DNA from: Caballeronia sp. GAFFF1
Lineage (GTDB): Bacteria; Pseudomonadota; Gammaproteobacteria; Burkholderiales; Burkholderiaceae
Reading direction: 5' to 3'
Assembly (NCBI RefSeq): GCF_023630705.1
Contig: NZ_JALQEM010000036.1
Location: forward strand, 1 to 64,000
Length of the DNA stretch: 64,000 nt
The notes below the pieces were generated by a model that searched no databases, had not been told where the DNA came from, and saw only the letters and a program-made list of their open reading frames with translations. Made by a program: the position numbers and the translations under genes. This document shows positions 52,887 through 60,229 of this stretch, one piece after another. Position 1 is the stretch's first letter. Each line of letters opens with the position of its first letter.

Positions 52887-54538
52887 ATCGTCACTGAACC
52901 ATTGTGATTACCGCTCATGTCCGCGGTCAGGTTCAGGTTCAGCGCGCTGCCCGTGGCCGTGATGTTGCCGTTGAGCTGGATGCTGCCATTGGCGAGCATG
53001 TTCAGCGTCGCGGCATTGTTGCCGGTCTTCACGATGTCAGCGCCTGCGACCTGCGTGATATTGCCCGTCGCCGTGCCCGAGCTCGCCGTCGCGATCGTCA
53101 CGTTCGTGCCCCCGCTCAGCGCATTGCTGATCGTGGCGTTGTTCACCGTCGCGCTCGTGTTCGAGCCGCCGCTGAAGCCGCTCGACACGTTGCCGCTGTA
53201 GTTCGAGTCTGCGCTCGTGCTAATGGTCACGTCCGTCGGATCGATCAGCCATGCGCCAGCCTTGCCGTTCGGCGCCGCTGCGCTCACCGTGCCTTGCACG
53301 CTGAGGCTGTGACCCGACGTTTCGACGAAACCGCCATTGCCATGCGCCGAGCCCGCATTGATGCTCGCGCCGCTATCCACTTGCGTGAAGTTCGCGAACG
53401 TCACGCCGTCTTGCAGCATGCCGGCGGCAGCCGTGCCGTCGAGCTTCTTCAGACTGTCGCCACCGATGATGACCTTGCCGCCTGCCGTATCGCCGCTGGC
53501 ATCGATCGTCGCGTTGCCGAACACGCCCACGCGGTCGCCCGACAACACCACCGTGCCGCCCGCGCCCGTTGCGCTCGATGCATCGACCTTGCCCGTGACC
53601 GTCACATCGCCCGTGTTGCCGGCATCGGCGACGACCGTGCCTGCGCGCGTCACGCCGTCGAGGTTCACCACCGTGTTGAGCAGCGTGTTGCTGCCGCGCG
53701 CGGTCAACAGCACCGAGCCGTCCTTCGCGTTGATCGTGCCGCTGTTTTCAACGAGCGCGTTGGCCGTCGCGTTGGTCAGCGTCAACTGGATGCCTTGGCC
53801 GTTCGGCAGCGCCACCGTCGCGCTGTCGCCCGCGGCGAGCACCACTTGTCCGCCTTGCGCCGTGTTGATCGAGCCAGTGTTGCGAACCTGATCGCCCACC
53901 AGCGTCACAAAGCCTTGCGCCTGAATCGAGCCATCGTTCTCGACGCTCGCGTTCTTGCCGGTCGAGCTCAGTTGCAGCGGGCCGCCCGCCATGAACTGGT
54001 TCGCGTCGATCGATTTGGTCGTCGCGAGCAGCGAGCCGACGTTGACGACCGAACCCTTGCCGAACAGCACGCCGTTGGCGTTCTGGATCAGGATCTGACC
54101 GTTGGCGAGGAGCGAACCCTGAATGTTCGATGCACCGCCGCCCGTCACACGGTTCAGTGCTTGCGATTGCGCATTCGGCTGGTTGAACTGCACCGTGTTG
54201 CCGGCGCCGACATTGAACGAGTTCCAGTCGATCACGGCGCGTTGGCTGCCCTGATTGATGGTCATCGTGTTGCTGTTCTGCGAGATCGCTGCCTGACCTG
54301 CCGTGACCTGACCGCCCGTCGGCAACGCCTGCGCGAAGCTCACGCCGGGTTGCGTCGCGAGGATGGCGGCGGCGAACGCGGTCATCGCGGAGACCGTGCC
54401 GAACGCACTTTCACTGGAGGCAGCACCGGAAGCCGTGCCTTCGCCCGGCGTCTTGCCTCGACTGACGACATCTTCCGCGACGGCCACCAACATGCCAAGT
54501 CGTTTGCTAAAGACACGACGATACCGATTCTTGTTCAT
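52658..54538 (-). CDS. HMW1A-like TpsA adhesin, C-terminally truncated
   Basis: 626 residues. The extended signal peptide region MNKNRYRRVFSKRLGMLVAVAEDV is followed by AFA-type cleavage before ALPTGGQVTAG. The TPS/haemagglutination-activity domain follows with WNSFNVGAGNTVQF, ALNRVTGG and NANGVLFGKGS, then a long beta-helix rich in GGTVVLSG-type strands and N-X-S/T sequons. The frame stops within the antisense of the plus-strand signal-peptide copy (last residues VTGPAVT), so the natural C-terminus is missing. HMW-type adhesins are usually much longer. Probable partners are TpsB at 58423 and the HMW1C enzymes. Two promoters (copies e and f) precede it. Confidence 0.85.
   Translation of the reverse strand: MNKNRYRRVFSKRLGMLVAVAEDVVSRGKTPGEGTASGAASSESAFGTVSAMTAFAAAILATQPGVSFAQALPTGGQVTAGQAAISQNSNTMTINQGSQRAVIDWNSFNVGAGNTVQFNQPNAQSQALNRVTGGGASNIQGSLLANGQILIQNANGVLFGKGSVVNVGSLLATTKSIDANQFMAGGPLQLSSTGKNASVENDGSIQAQGFVTLVGDQVRNTGSINTAQGGQVVLAAGDSATVALPNGQGIQLTLTNATANALVENSGTINAKDGSVLLTARGSNTLLNTVVNLDGVTRAGTVVADAGNTGDVTVTGKVDASSATGAGGTVVLSGDRVGVFGNATIDASGDTAGGKVIIGGDSLKKLDGTAAAGMLQDGVTFANFTQVDSGASINAGSAHGNGGFVETSGHSLSVQGTVSAAAPNGKAGAWLIDPTDVTISTSADSNYSGNVSSGFSGGSNTSATVNNATISNALSGGTNVTIATASSGTATGNITQVAGADIVKTGNNAATLNMLANGSIQLNGNITATGSALNLNLTADMSGNHNGSVTIQGANTDLDGGTLTISGNTVNGNGMAGVNAVYLAGNIANIGGGSITGAANTGAGVDFAGNLTQTGGTLTVTGPAVT
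54295..54388 (-). repeat. Inverted repeat 1, right arm
   Basis: Reverse complement of 52581-52674 (one mismatch). It encodes the end of the signal peptide and the first TPS-domain residues of the minus-strand adhesin. The spacer between the arms is 52675-54294, 1620 bp of adhesin passenger. Confidence 0.85.
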
Positions 54539-54880
54539 AAGAGAGACAGATTTATAAGAGAGATGAGACGTTGCTGCGTCGATGACTCAACGGCAGTCCA
54601 ATGCGTTTCACGTGGATGAATCACGAAATGAAAACGCGGCTTGGCAAACAGGATTCGATGCAGCCTTCAAAGGCCGTAAGTTCTTGACTGAATCCTGCGA
54701 GGCGAATGGTAGAAAGCAACGCCGCGGATCGATATAGAAGAACTTCGAATCTCGAAGGCACAAAGAAAGCCGGCGCGCGGCGCTTTGTATGCAAGGGCGT
54801 GCGCCCGGCGAAACAACCGGCCACCACACGAATGCTCGGCGTCGGCAGGAGAAAGGTTAAGATTTCAGTCGGGCTGAATG
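54539..54880 (-). promoter_or_regulatory. Leader region of the minus-strand adhesin
   Basis: About 340 bases, homologous in inverted orientation to 52160-52430. It contains promoter copy e. The 5' leader from the predicted start near 54699 to the ATG is about 160 bases. Confidence 0.65.
54706..54749 (-). promoter_or_regulatory. Palindrome copy e plus -10 (TACCAT)
   Basis: Box at 54734-54749 reads TTCGAA-GTTC-TTCTAT on the minus strand, identical to copy d. TACCAT follows 22 bp on, at 54711-54706. It drives the minus-strand adhesin. Confidence 0.7.
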
Positions 54881-54897
54881 AATAGAAGAAGTTCTAA
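54854..54897 (-). promoter_or_regulatory. Palindrome copy f plus -10 (TAACCT)
   Basis: Box at 54882-54897, TTAGAA-CTTC-TTCTAT on the minus strand, with TAACCT at 54859-54854 after 22 bp. It points towards copy e and the minus-strand adhesin, giving tandem promoters. Lies in inverted-repeat arm 2. Confidence 0.7.
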
Positions 54898-54988
54898 CTT
54901 TTCTGTGCGGATGTCGCGAGCACGCAAAAAAAAGCCCGGCGCGAAGGCCGGGCTTGGAACTGCGTCAGACACACGACGAGCGTGCTAC
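54881..54988. repeat. Inverted repeat 2, left arm (box + terminator module)
   Basis: About 110 bp that match the reverse complement of 56027-56142 except for a few substitutions and short indels (for example AAGCAG missing here). Both arms contain the palindrome, the block TGTGCGGATGTCGCGAGCAC, a GC-rich terminator hairpin and CAGACACACGACG. Confidence 0.85.
54926..54955 (-). terminator. Rho-independent terminator of the Asn-rich gene
   Basis: AAGCCCGGC stem (54947-54955 with 54932-54940 on the minus strand) followed by eight T on that strand. It lies about 55 bases after the stop of the Asn-rich frame. Confidence 0.8.
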
Positions 54989-55007
54989 CTGCCCGTCGTG
55001 CGCATCA

Positions 55008-56117
55008 TCAGGCAGAGGCGCCTGCGGTGGCCGCACGGGGGCTTCCGTGAAGAACCGCCATGCCCGGCTTGAGCCAGCCATGCGACTTGACGACGTACGG
55101 CTTGCCGTCCTGCATGCCGCTCTCCGTGTAGAAGTACTCACGCGTCTGCATGTTCACCGACAGGTCCGCCTTGGTCTGCTTCTTGTCGTCCTCGAACGTG
55201 TAGTGCTTCACGCCGTCCGCGCCGTCACGGTATTGCATGTGACGCGACAAAGCGCCCGCGCGGGTCAGCAAATCGACGTCGGCCGTATCCGTGGTCAGAT
55301 CGATCGACACTTGCTGCACGGTTGCATCTGCCCAGAAAGCGGCATCGCCCATCTCCATCGTCAGCGGTTGCACGTGGTCCAGATACATGTGCATCGCGTT
55401 GTTGTAGATCAGGTACGACAGACCGCCCGCCACGCCGATACCGCCAACAATGGCCGCCGCCGTGCCGCCCGCCGAACTGCCCGAACTGCCCGAGCTGCCG
55501 TGGGCATCGGTGTTGCCACCGTTGTCCGTGCCGTTGCCGTTGCCGTTGCCGCCGTTGGCACCGCCGTTGGCACCGCCGTTGGCACCGCCGTTGTCGCCGC
55601 CGTTGGCACCGCCGTTGGCACCGCCGTTGGCACCGCCGTTGTCGCCGCCGTTGGCACCGCCGTTATCGGATCCGTTGTGGTCCGTGTTGCCACCGCCCGT
55701 ATGGATGATTACGCCGTTGTCGATCACGTTGACCGTACCGTTGCCGTCGGTGTTGAACGTGCCGTTGTCGTCGATCACGCCCTGGCCGTTGGTCGAATTG
55801 CCCGAGATGTTCGTCGTGCCATTGTCCGTGGTGTTGATCGTGCCGTCATCGATCACGCCCGAGCCATTGGTCGAGTTGCCCGAGATATTCGTCGTGCCAT
55901 TGTCCGACGTGTTGATCGTCGCGTTCGGCTCGATGTCCGTGCCCGTACCATTGGTCGAGTTGCCGTCGATGTTGGGCGAACCGTTGCCGTCGGTATTCAC
56001 CGAGCCGTTGATGTCCGTGCCGTCAGCTAGCACGCCCGTCGTGTGTCTGAAGCAGACGCAGTACCGAAGCCCGGCCCTCGCGCCGGGCTTTTTCGTGCGT
56101 GCTCGCGACATCCGCAC
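55008..56117 (-). CDS. Asn-rich sequon-bearing module with membrane segment (probable adhesin C-terminal part)
   Basis: 369 residues if read from ATG 56117, but the first ~30 codons run through the terminator module of inverted-repeat arm 2, so the true N-terminus is probably elsewhere. From GTDINGSVNTDGNGS on there are 18 N-X-S/T sequons, including two 25-residue repeats (DNGTTNISGNSTNG-type). About ten (NGGA/NGGD) units follow, then one hydrophobic segment (TAAAIVGGIGVAGGLSYLIYN) and a 110-residue C-terminal domain. This looks like the glycosylated and anchoring end of an HMW1-type adhesin cut off from its N-terminus by inversion. A separate small protein cannot be excluded. Confidence 0.6.
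   Translation of the reverse strand: MRMSRARTKKPGARAGLRYCVCFRHTTGVLADGTDINGSVNTDGNGSPNIDGNSTNGTGTDIEPNATINTSDNGTTNISGNSTNGSGVIDDGTINTTDNGTTNISGNSTNGQGVIDDNGTFNTDGNGTVNVIDNGVIIHTGGGNTDHNGSDNGGANGGDNGGANGGANGGANGGDNGGANGGANGGANGGNGNGNGTDNGGNTDAHGSSGSSGSSAGGTAAAIVGGIGVAGGLSYLIYNNAMHMYLDHVQPLTMEMGDAAFWADATVQQVSIDLTTDTADVDLLTRAGALSRHMQYRDGADGVKHYTFEDDKKQTKADLSVNMQTREYFYTESGMQDGKPYVVKSHGWLKPGMAVLHGSPRAATAGASA
55549..55665 (-). repeat. 12-bp tandem repeat encoding (Asn-Gly-Gly-Ala/Asp)n
   Basis: About ten copies of a 12-bp unit (GCCAACGGCGGT-like on the coding strand), arranged A-A-A-D in higher order. In-frame copy-number change by slippage would vary linker length. Confidence 0.85.
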
Positions 56118-56142
56118 AGAGCAATTTAGAACTTCTTCTATT
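56027..56142. repeat. Inverted repeat 2, right arm (terminator + box module)
   Basis: Reverse-complement partner of 54881-54988. The 1038-bp spacer 54989-56026 carries the Asn-rich module. The arm lies directly before the first HMW1C gene. Confidence 0.85.
56067..56093 (+). terminator. Terminator in arm 2, plus-strand orientation
   Basis: AAGCCCGGC (56067-56075) pairs with GCCGGGCTT (56082-56090), then TTTTT. At present no plus-strand gene ends before it, which supports the idea that the Asn-rich module once (or sometimes) read in the plus direction. Confidence 0.75.
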
Positions 56143-56169
56143 CGTCAGCCTGCGTCGAAACCTTAATCT
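56126..56169 (+). promoter_or_regulatory. Palindrome copy g plus -10 (TAATCT), promoter of HMW1C-1
   Basis: Box TTAGAA-CTTC-TTCTAT at 56126-56141; TAATCT at 56164-56169 after exactly 22 bp. Predicted start near 56176, 79 bases before the HMW1C-1 ATG. Confidence 0.75.
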
Positions 56170-56254
56170 TCTATTCGTCAGCGCCAGAGCGAATACGAGC
56201 ATCAACGGAACGTCAGTCAGCGGCGCGTTGAAACAATCGACCAGGAACCGAAAC

Positions 56255-58144
56255 ATGAAATTCAGCATCGCAAAGTTCGAACACCACTGCTATCGCCGCG
56301 AATACGAAAAAGCGGGCCGCATGCTGCTCGAGCTGCTCAACAAGATCGATCAGAACTACGGCGTTCTCATGGACATCGACACGTGGGCGCAGTCGGTCGA
56401 AGCGCGCGACATCATGGACGATCACCTGCTCACGCGCCTCGCCTCTGCGATCACCGCGCTGGCATCCGATCCGAAATTCACCATTTCCGACCACGGCATC
56501 GGCAAACTGATGCTGTTTCAGCGATGGCTCGCCGCGCTATTCGCCGCAAGCTCGTTCCGCAACGCGGACCACGTCCTGCGCTCGTTCAGCGCAAACGAGG
56601 AATCGCGCAACTCGCTCGAACTGCGCAACGCAGAATTCCGCAAGTTCCAGCTCTTCTATCTGCCGGAATCGGAAGTGCGCCTCGACTGGGATCTGCTCTG
56701 GAAGCACGACAAGGTGATGACGGCCAGCATGGCCACGACGATCATGTCGTCACGCTTTCTCGCGACGCCTTCCGCGCACGCCAAACGCGAATTCCTGCTG
56801 CGCTGGCTGCCCGAGCGTCTTGCCGAAGTCGAAAGCCTCGATGTGCTGCCGATGGGCGTTTTCCACGACATGTACATGCATTGCAGCTACGCGGACTATC
56901 CGGGCAAGCACGACATCAAGAAGCCGATCAACGCGCTCGTGCGCCGCAAGCTCGCGAGTCTCGGCATCCATGACGTCGAGCGCCGCGCGCAAGCCGTCAA
57001 GAAGGGCGAAAAGCCTGTGCTGCTCGTCGTGCTGGAGTGGTTCTCGAAGAATCACTCGATCTACCGCACGCATTCGCAGACCATCGTTGCGATGCGCGAA
57101 AAGTTTCATATCGTCGGCATGGGCTTCGACGGCCGTGTCGACGATGCAGGAAAGGCTGTGTTTCACGAATTCATTCCGCTGCAAGGCGGCAATGTCTGGG
57201 AAGTCGCCAAGCACGTTCGACGGACCAGCGAAGAGCGCAATGCGCAGATGATGTATATGCCGAGCGTCGGCATGTTCCCGATCACCATGGTGCTCGCCTG
57301 CCTGCGTGTGGCGCCGCTGCAATTGATGGCGCTCGGTCATCCGGCGACGACGCACGGTCATGCAATGGACTATGTCGTCGTGGAAGAAGATTATGTCGGC
57401 GATGAAGCCTGCTTCAGCGAGACGCTGCTGAAGCTGCCCTCGGACGGCATGCCGTATCGCGCGCCCGCTGCACTGCTGGAGCTCGAATTGCCGCCGAAGC
57501 AGCCGTCGGATGGCGTGGTGAAGATCGCTGTCGCCGGCACCACCATCAAGCAGAATCCGGGCTTCCTGAACACGTGCGCGGAGATTGCGCGTGAGTCCAA
57601 GGTGCCGGTGCATTTCCACTTCCTGATGGGGCAGGCCAACGGTCTCATCTTCCCGCAGGTGCGCAATCTCGTGCGCCGCCTGATGGGCGACAAGGCGACC
57701 GTGCACAAGCACCAGAACTACCACAGCTACATGAAAGTGATCGCCGGTTGCGATCTGTTCCTCAACCCGTTCCCGTTCGGCAATACGAACGGCATCGTGG
57801 ATACCGTGTGGGCGGGACTCGTCGGCGTGTGCAAGACGGGGCGCGAAGTGCACGAGCATATCGACGAAGGCATGTTCCGCCGTCTCGGCTTCCCGGAATG
57901 GATGGTCACGAAGACGAACGACGAGTACAAGGCGTCGGCGCTGCGCCTGATCGAAAACGCCGACGAACGCAACGAACTCGCCGCGAAGCTGGCAGGACCG
58001 CAGGCCATCGAAAAGCTGATTTTCAAGGGCCGGCCGGAGATTCTCGGTGAACGCATGCAGGCGCTCTGGCAAGAGCAGTTGCGAAGCGCGACGAGCGTCA
58101 AGGCCGAGTCGGAGAACGCGGAGCCTGCCGAGGCTATCGCATAA
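56255..58144 (+). CDS. HMW1C-family N-glucosyltransferase 1 (GT41)
   Basis: 629 residues. An N-terminal alpha-helical domain (about 1-230) is followed by a GT-B catalytic part with VLLVVLEWFSKNHSIYRTHS, MYMPSVGMFPITM, ALGHPATTHGHAMDYVVVEEDYVGD, KIAVAGTTIK and LNPFPFGNTNGIVD, the strongest HMW1C signature. HMW1C enzymes work in the cytosol and attach glucose to Asn in N-X-S/T of an adhesin before its TpsB-mediated export. The sequon-rich adhesin pieces next door are the obvious substrates. About two-thirds identical to HMW1C-2 at 60230. AGGAA precedes the ATG at 56255. Confidence 0.9.
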   Translation: MKFSIAKFEHHCYRREYEKAGRMLLELLNKIDQNYGVLMDIDTWAQSVEARDIMDDHLLTRLASAITALASDPKFTISDHGIGKLMLFQRWLAALFAASSFRNADHVLRSFSANEESRNSLELRNAEFRKFQLFYLPESEVRLDWDLLWKHDKVMTASMATTIMSSRFLATPSAHAKREFLLRWLPERLAEVESLDVLPMGVFHDMYMHCSYADYPGKHDIKKPINALVRRKLASLGIHDVERRAQAVKKGEKPVLLVVLEWFSKNHSIYRTHSQTIVAMREKFHIVGMGFDGRVDDAGKAVFHEFIPLQGGNVWEVAKHVRRTSEERNAQMMYMPSVGMFPITMVLACLRVAPLQLMALGHPATTHGHAMDYVVVEEDYVGDEACFSETLLKLPSDGMPYRAPAALLELELPPKQPSDGVVKIAVAGTTIKQNPGFLNTCAEIARESKVPVHFHFLMGQANGLIFPQVRNLVRRLMGDKATVHKHQNYHSYMKVIAGCDLFLNPFPFGNTNGIVDTVWAGLVGVCKTGREVHEHIDEGMFRRLGFPEWMVTKTNDEYKASALRLIENADERNELAAKLAGPQAIEKLIFKGRPEILGERMQALWQEQLRSATSVKAESENAEPAEAIA

Positions 58145-58178
58145 GCATCCAGCGCGCTAACACGTTTCATCTGTCGAG

Positions 58179-58206
58179 AGCCCGGCCATCGTGCCGGGCT
58201 TTTTTG
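58179..58206 (+). terminator. Rho-independent terminator after HMW1C-1
   Basis: AGCCCGGC (58179-58186) pairs with GCCGGGCT (58193-58200), then a run of six T. It is 35 bases after the stop; its stem is close to that of the arm-2 terminators. Confidence 0.85.
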
Positions 58207-58294
58207 CATGGGCGGTCCGCATTCGTGGTCCGCGTGCTCGAAAAGCGAAACGCACGCATCGAAACACAGCGTTTCTTGCTTGCCAGAAGGCACT

Positions 58295-58338
58295 TTAGAA
58301 CTTGTTCTATTCGGATCGGACAAGCGAATCCTTAACCT
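58295..58338 (+). promoter_or_regulatory. Palindrome copy i plus -10 (TAACCT), promoter of tpsB operon
   Basis: Box TTAGAA-CTTG-TTCTAT at 58295-58310; TAACCT at 58333-58338 after 22 bp. Predicted start near 58345, 78 bases before the TpsB ATG. Confidence 0.75.
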
Positions 58339-58422
58339 TTGATCTGAGGACGATACGCGAACAAAGGTCGATGAACCAGGCGCGACGTTCCAGCGTTCGG
58401 GTTCATAGCAAGGATACGTGCA

Positions 58423-60162
58423 ATGTTGAAGATGAATGAGATTGCGGCAGCGGTCCGCCGCATGGTGTGTGTCGGATCGGTCGTGCTGGTCGGCGTGACG
58501 GGCGCCGAGCGCGCGGTGGCGTCGGAAGTCACGGAAGCAGACGCGATCGTGCAGAAGGCGATGCCCGCCACGCAGGATGCAGCCGCGAGCGAGTCGCAAG
58601 AAACGCACGAAACGCGCGCAAGCGTGAACGTGGTTCCCGCCGAAGGCGCGGATGCGCTCTTCGTGAAGCAGATGCTCGATGCGGACATCAAGAAGCTGGG
58701 CGATGCGCCGCATTCGCTCAAGGAAGTCGATCACTGGTCCGACGTTCTCACGACGGCGCTGCGTCAGGGCGGCTTTCCGCTCGGTCAGGTGCTGATGACG
58801 GATGCCGACTGGCGCGCGGCGCAGAAGGGCGGGCAGGCGCAGTTCACGGTGTTTCCGGGGCGCATTCGCAAGATTGTCGTCAACAACAAGTCGCGCGCCG
58901 CGGATGCGCGCCTGCAACGGCTCGTCACCCATGCGCTGTGCGGCAGCGAAGGCGTGAGCGGCGTGTGCCTGCTGCGCACGTCGCGGCTCGAACGCGCGAC
59001 GCAATTGCTGCAAGACCTGCCGGGCGTCGCGCTCGATGGCGCACCGCGCTTCTCGCCGGGCGCGGCCACGGGAGACGTCGATGTCGTGTTCAACATCGCG
59101 CAGCAAGGCAAGCCGGTCCGTGCGGACCTGATTCTCGACAACAAGGGTGTCGAGTCGACGGGAACGTATCGCGCGGGCGTGACGGCATCGGCGAACAATC
59201 TGTTCCATGCCGGCGACGCCTATGCGTTCACCATCACGAGCACGGACAAGAAGATGTGGACCGGCGCGTTGACCGGCAGCGCGCCGATTTTCGACGACGG
59301 CCTGCGCATGACCGGCGGCGTCACGCGTCAGCAGTACTTCATCAACGCGGGGACGCCGGTCAGAGGCGTGGCGACGACCGGACAGGCCGGCGTGCAATAT
59401 CCGTTCGCCCGCGGACTCGACGCCAATGTGTGGGGCGGTATGTCGCTGCTGCACAGCCAGACTTCGACGGACCTCACGGATTATCACGAGACCACGCACA
59501 GCAAGCTCGATTCGCTGCAACTTTCGTTGACCGCGGATAACGGCGAACGCGCCCGCGCGCTGCGCACCAATCTCGCGGCAGGGCAGATCGCGCTGACGCT
59601 CGGACATCAACGCAACGACGACCCGTCGGACCCGATCACGCAGCGCGCGGGCAACTACGCGAAGTTGAGCAGCACCGCGTTCGGCACCTATGCGCTCTCG
59701 AAGAGCGGCAACCTCTTTGTCTCCGGCCGCTTCACTGGTCAGCTCGCGAGCCGCAATCTCGATGCGAGCGAGAAGCTCTCGCTCGGCGGTCCGGATGCCG
59801 TGCGTGCCTACCGCGCCGACGAAGGTTCGGCCGATGAAGGCTTCGTCGCGAACGTGGGGCTGTATCAACGCATTCCGGTCGCCACGGGCCATCAAATCCA
59901 GCTGGGCCTCTTCAACGACTTCGCCTATGGACGCGTGAACCACTCGCCCTGGGACCGCTGGGAGAACACCTATCCCGGCGTTGACGGCGTGACCAACAAC
60001 CGCGTGCTCGCGGGCTATGGCGTGAGCGTCGACTGGCTGACGCCGATTGGCGCAACGGTGTCCGCGTCCGTTTCAAGACCGTATCGCTTCTCCGAAAGCT
60101 CATGGGTCGAGCCCGGCAAGAAGCCGACGCAGTACTGGCTCTCCGTCACCTGGAGCCATTGA
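58423..60162 (+). CDS. HMW1B-like TpsB outer-membrane transporter
   Basis: 579 residues. A signal peptide ends near AVASE. The N-terminal linker is followed by a POTRA region (about 80-230, LRQGGFPLGQVLM, FTVFPGRIRKIVVNN) and a beta barrel. LSLGGPDAVRAYRADEGSADEG is the loop-6 region with VRAY in place of VRGY, as in HMW1B-type transporters. The terminal strand ends SVTWSH. It should export the HMW1A-like adhesin of this island. It is transcribed with HMW1C-2 and the methyltransferase-glycosyltransferase fusion. A second Met at 58432 is possible. Confidence 0.9.
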   Translation: MLKMNEIAAAVRRMVCVGSVVLVGVTGAERAVASEVTEADAIVQKAMPATQDAAASESQETHETRASVNVVPAEGADALFVKQMLDADIKKLGDAPHSLKEVDHWSDVLTTALRQGGFPLGQVLMTDADWRAAQKGGQAQFTVFPGRIRKIVVNNKSRAADARLQRLVTHALCGSEGVSGVCLLRTSRLERATQLLQDLPGVALDGAPRFSPGAATGDVDVVFNIAQQGKPVRADLILDNKGVESTGTYRAGVTASANNLFHAGDAYAFTITSTDKKMWTGALTGSAPIFDDGLRMTGGVTRQQYFINAGTPVRGVATTGQAGVQYPFARGLDANVWGGMSLLHSQTSTDLTDYHETTHSKLDSLQLSLTADNGERARALRTNLAAGQIALTLGHQRNDDPSDPITQRAGNYAKLSSTAFGTYALSKSGNLFVSGRFTGQLASRNLDASEKLSLGGPDAVRAYRADEGSADEGFVANVGLYQRIPVATGHQIQLGLFNDFAYGRVNHSPWDRWENTYPGVDGVTNNRVLAGYGVSVDWLTPIGATVSASVSRPYRFSESSWVEPGKKPTQYWLSVTWSH

Positions 60163-60229
60163 GCTCGCGACCCGCTTCGGCGCGATGCCGGCGGACAACC
60201 CTTTGCTGCAACAACCGGGACACAGCATC

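Noticed and set aside
52581..54388. Transposon or insertion sequence bounded by the inverted repeats
   Set aside because: No transposase frame lies between the arms and no target-site duplication is seen; the arms are themselves adhesin coding sequence.
54878..55072. Plus-strand short frame starting MNRRSSNFSVRMSRARKKK
   Set aside because: It lies in the terminator/palindrome module and runs antisense to the Asn-rich module; the mirror-image frame start in the other arm is equally artificial.
55549..55665. CRISPR-like array
   Set aside because: The 12-bp units are contiguous without spacers and encode a regular NGGA/NGGD peptide in frame.
56155..56174. TTCTATTCGTCAG at 56169 as another palindrome copy
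   Set aside because: It repeats the right half and following bases of copy g but has no left half; it overlaps the predicted -10 of copy g.
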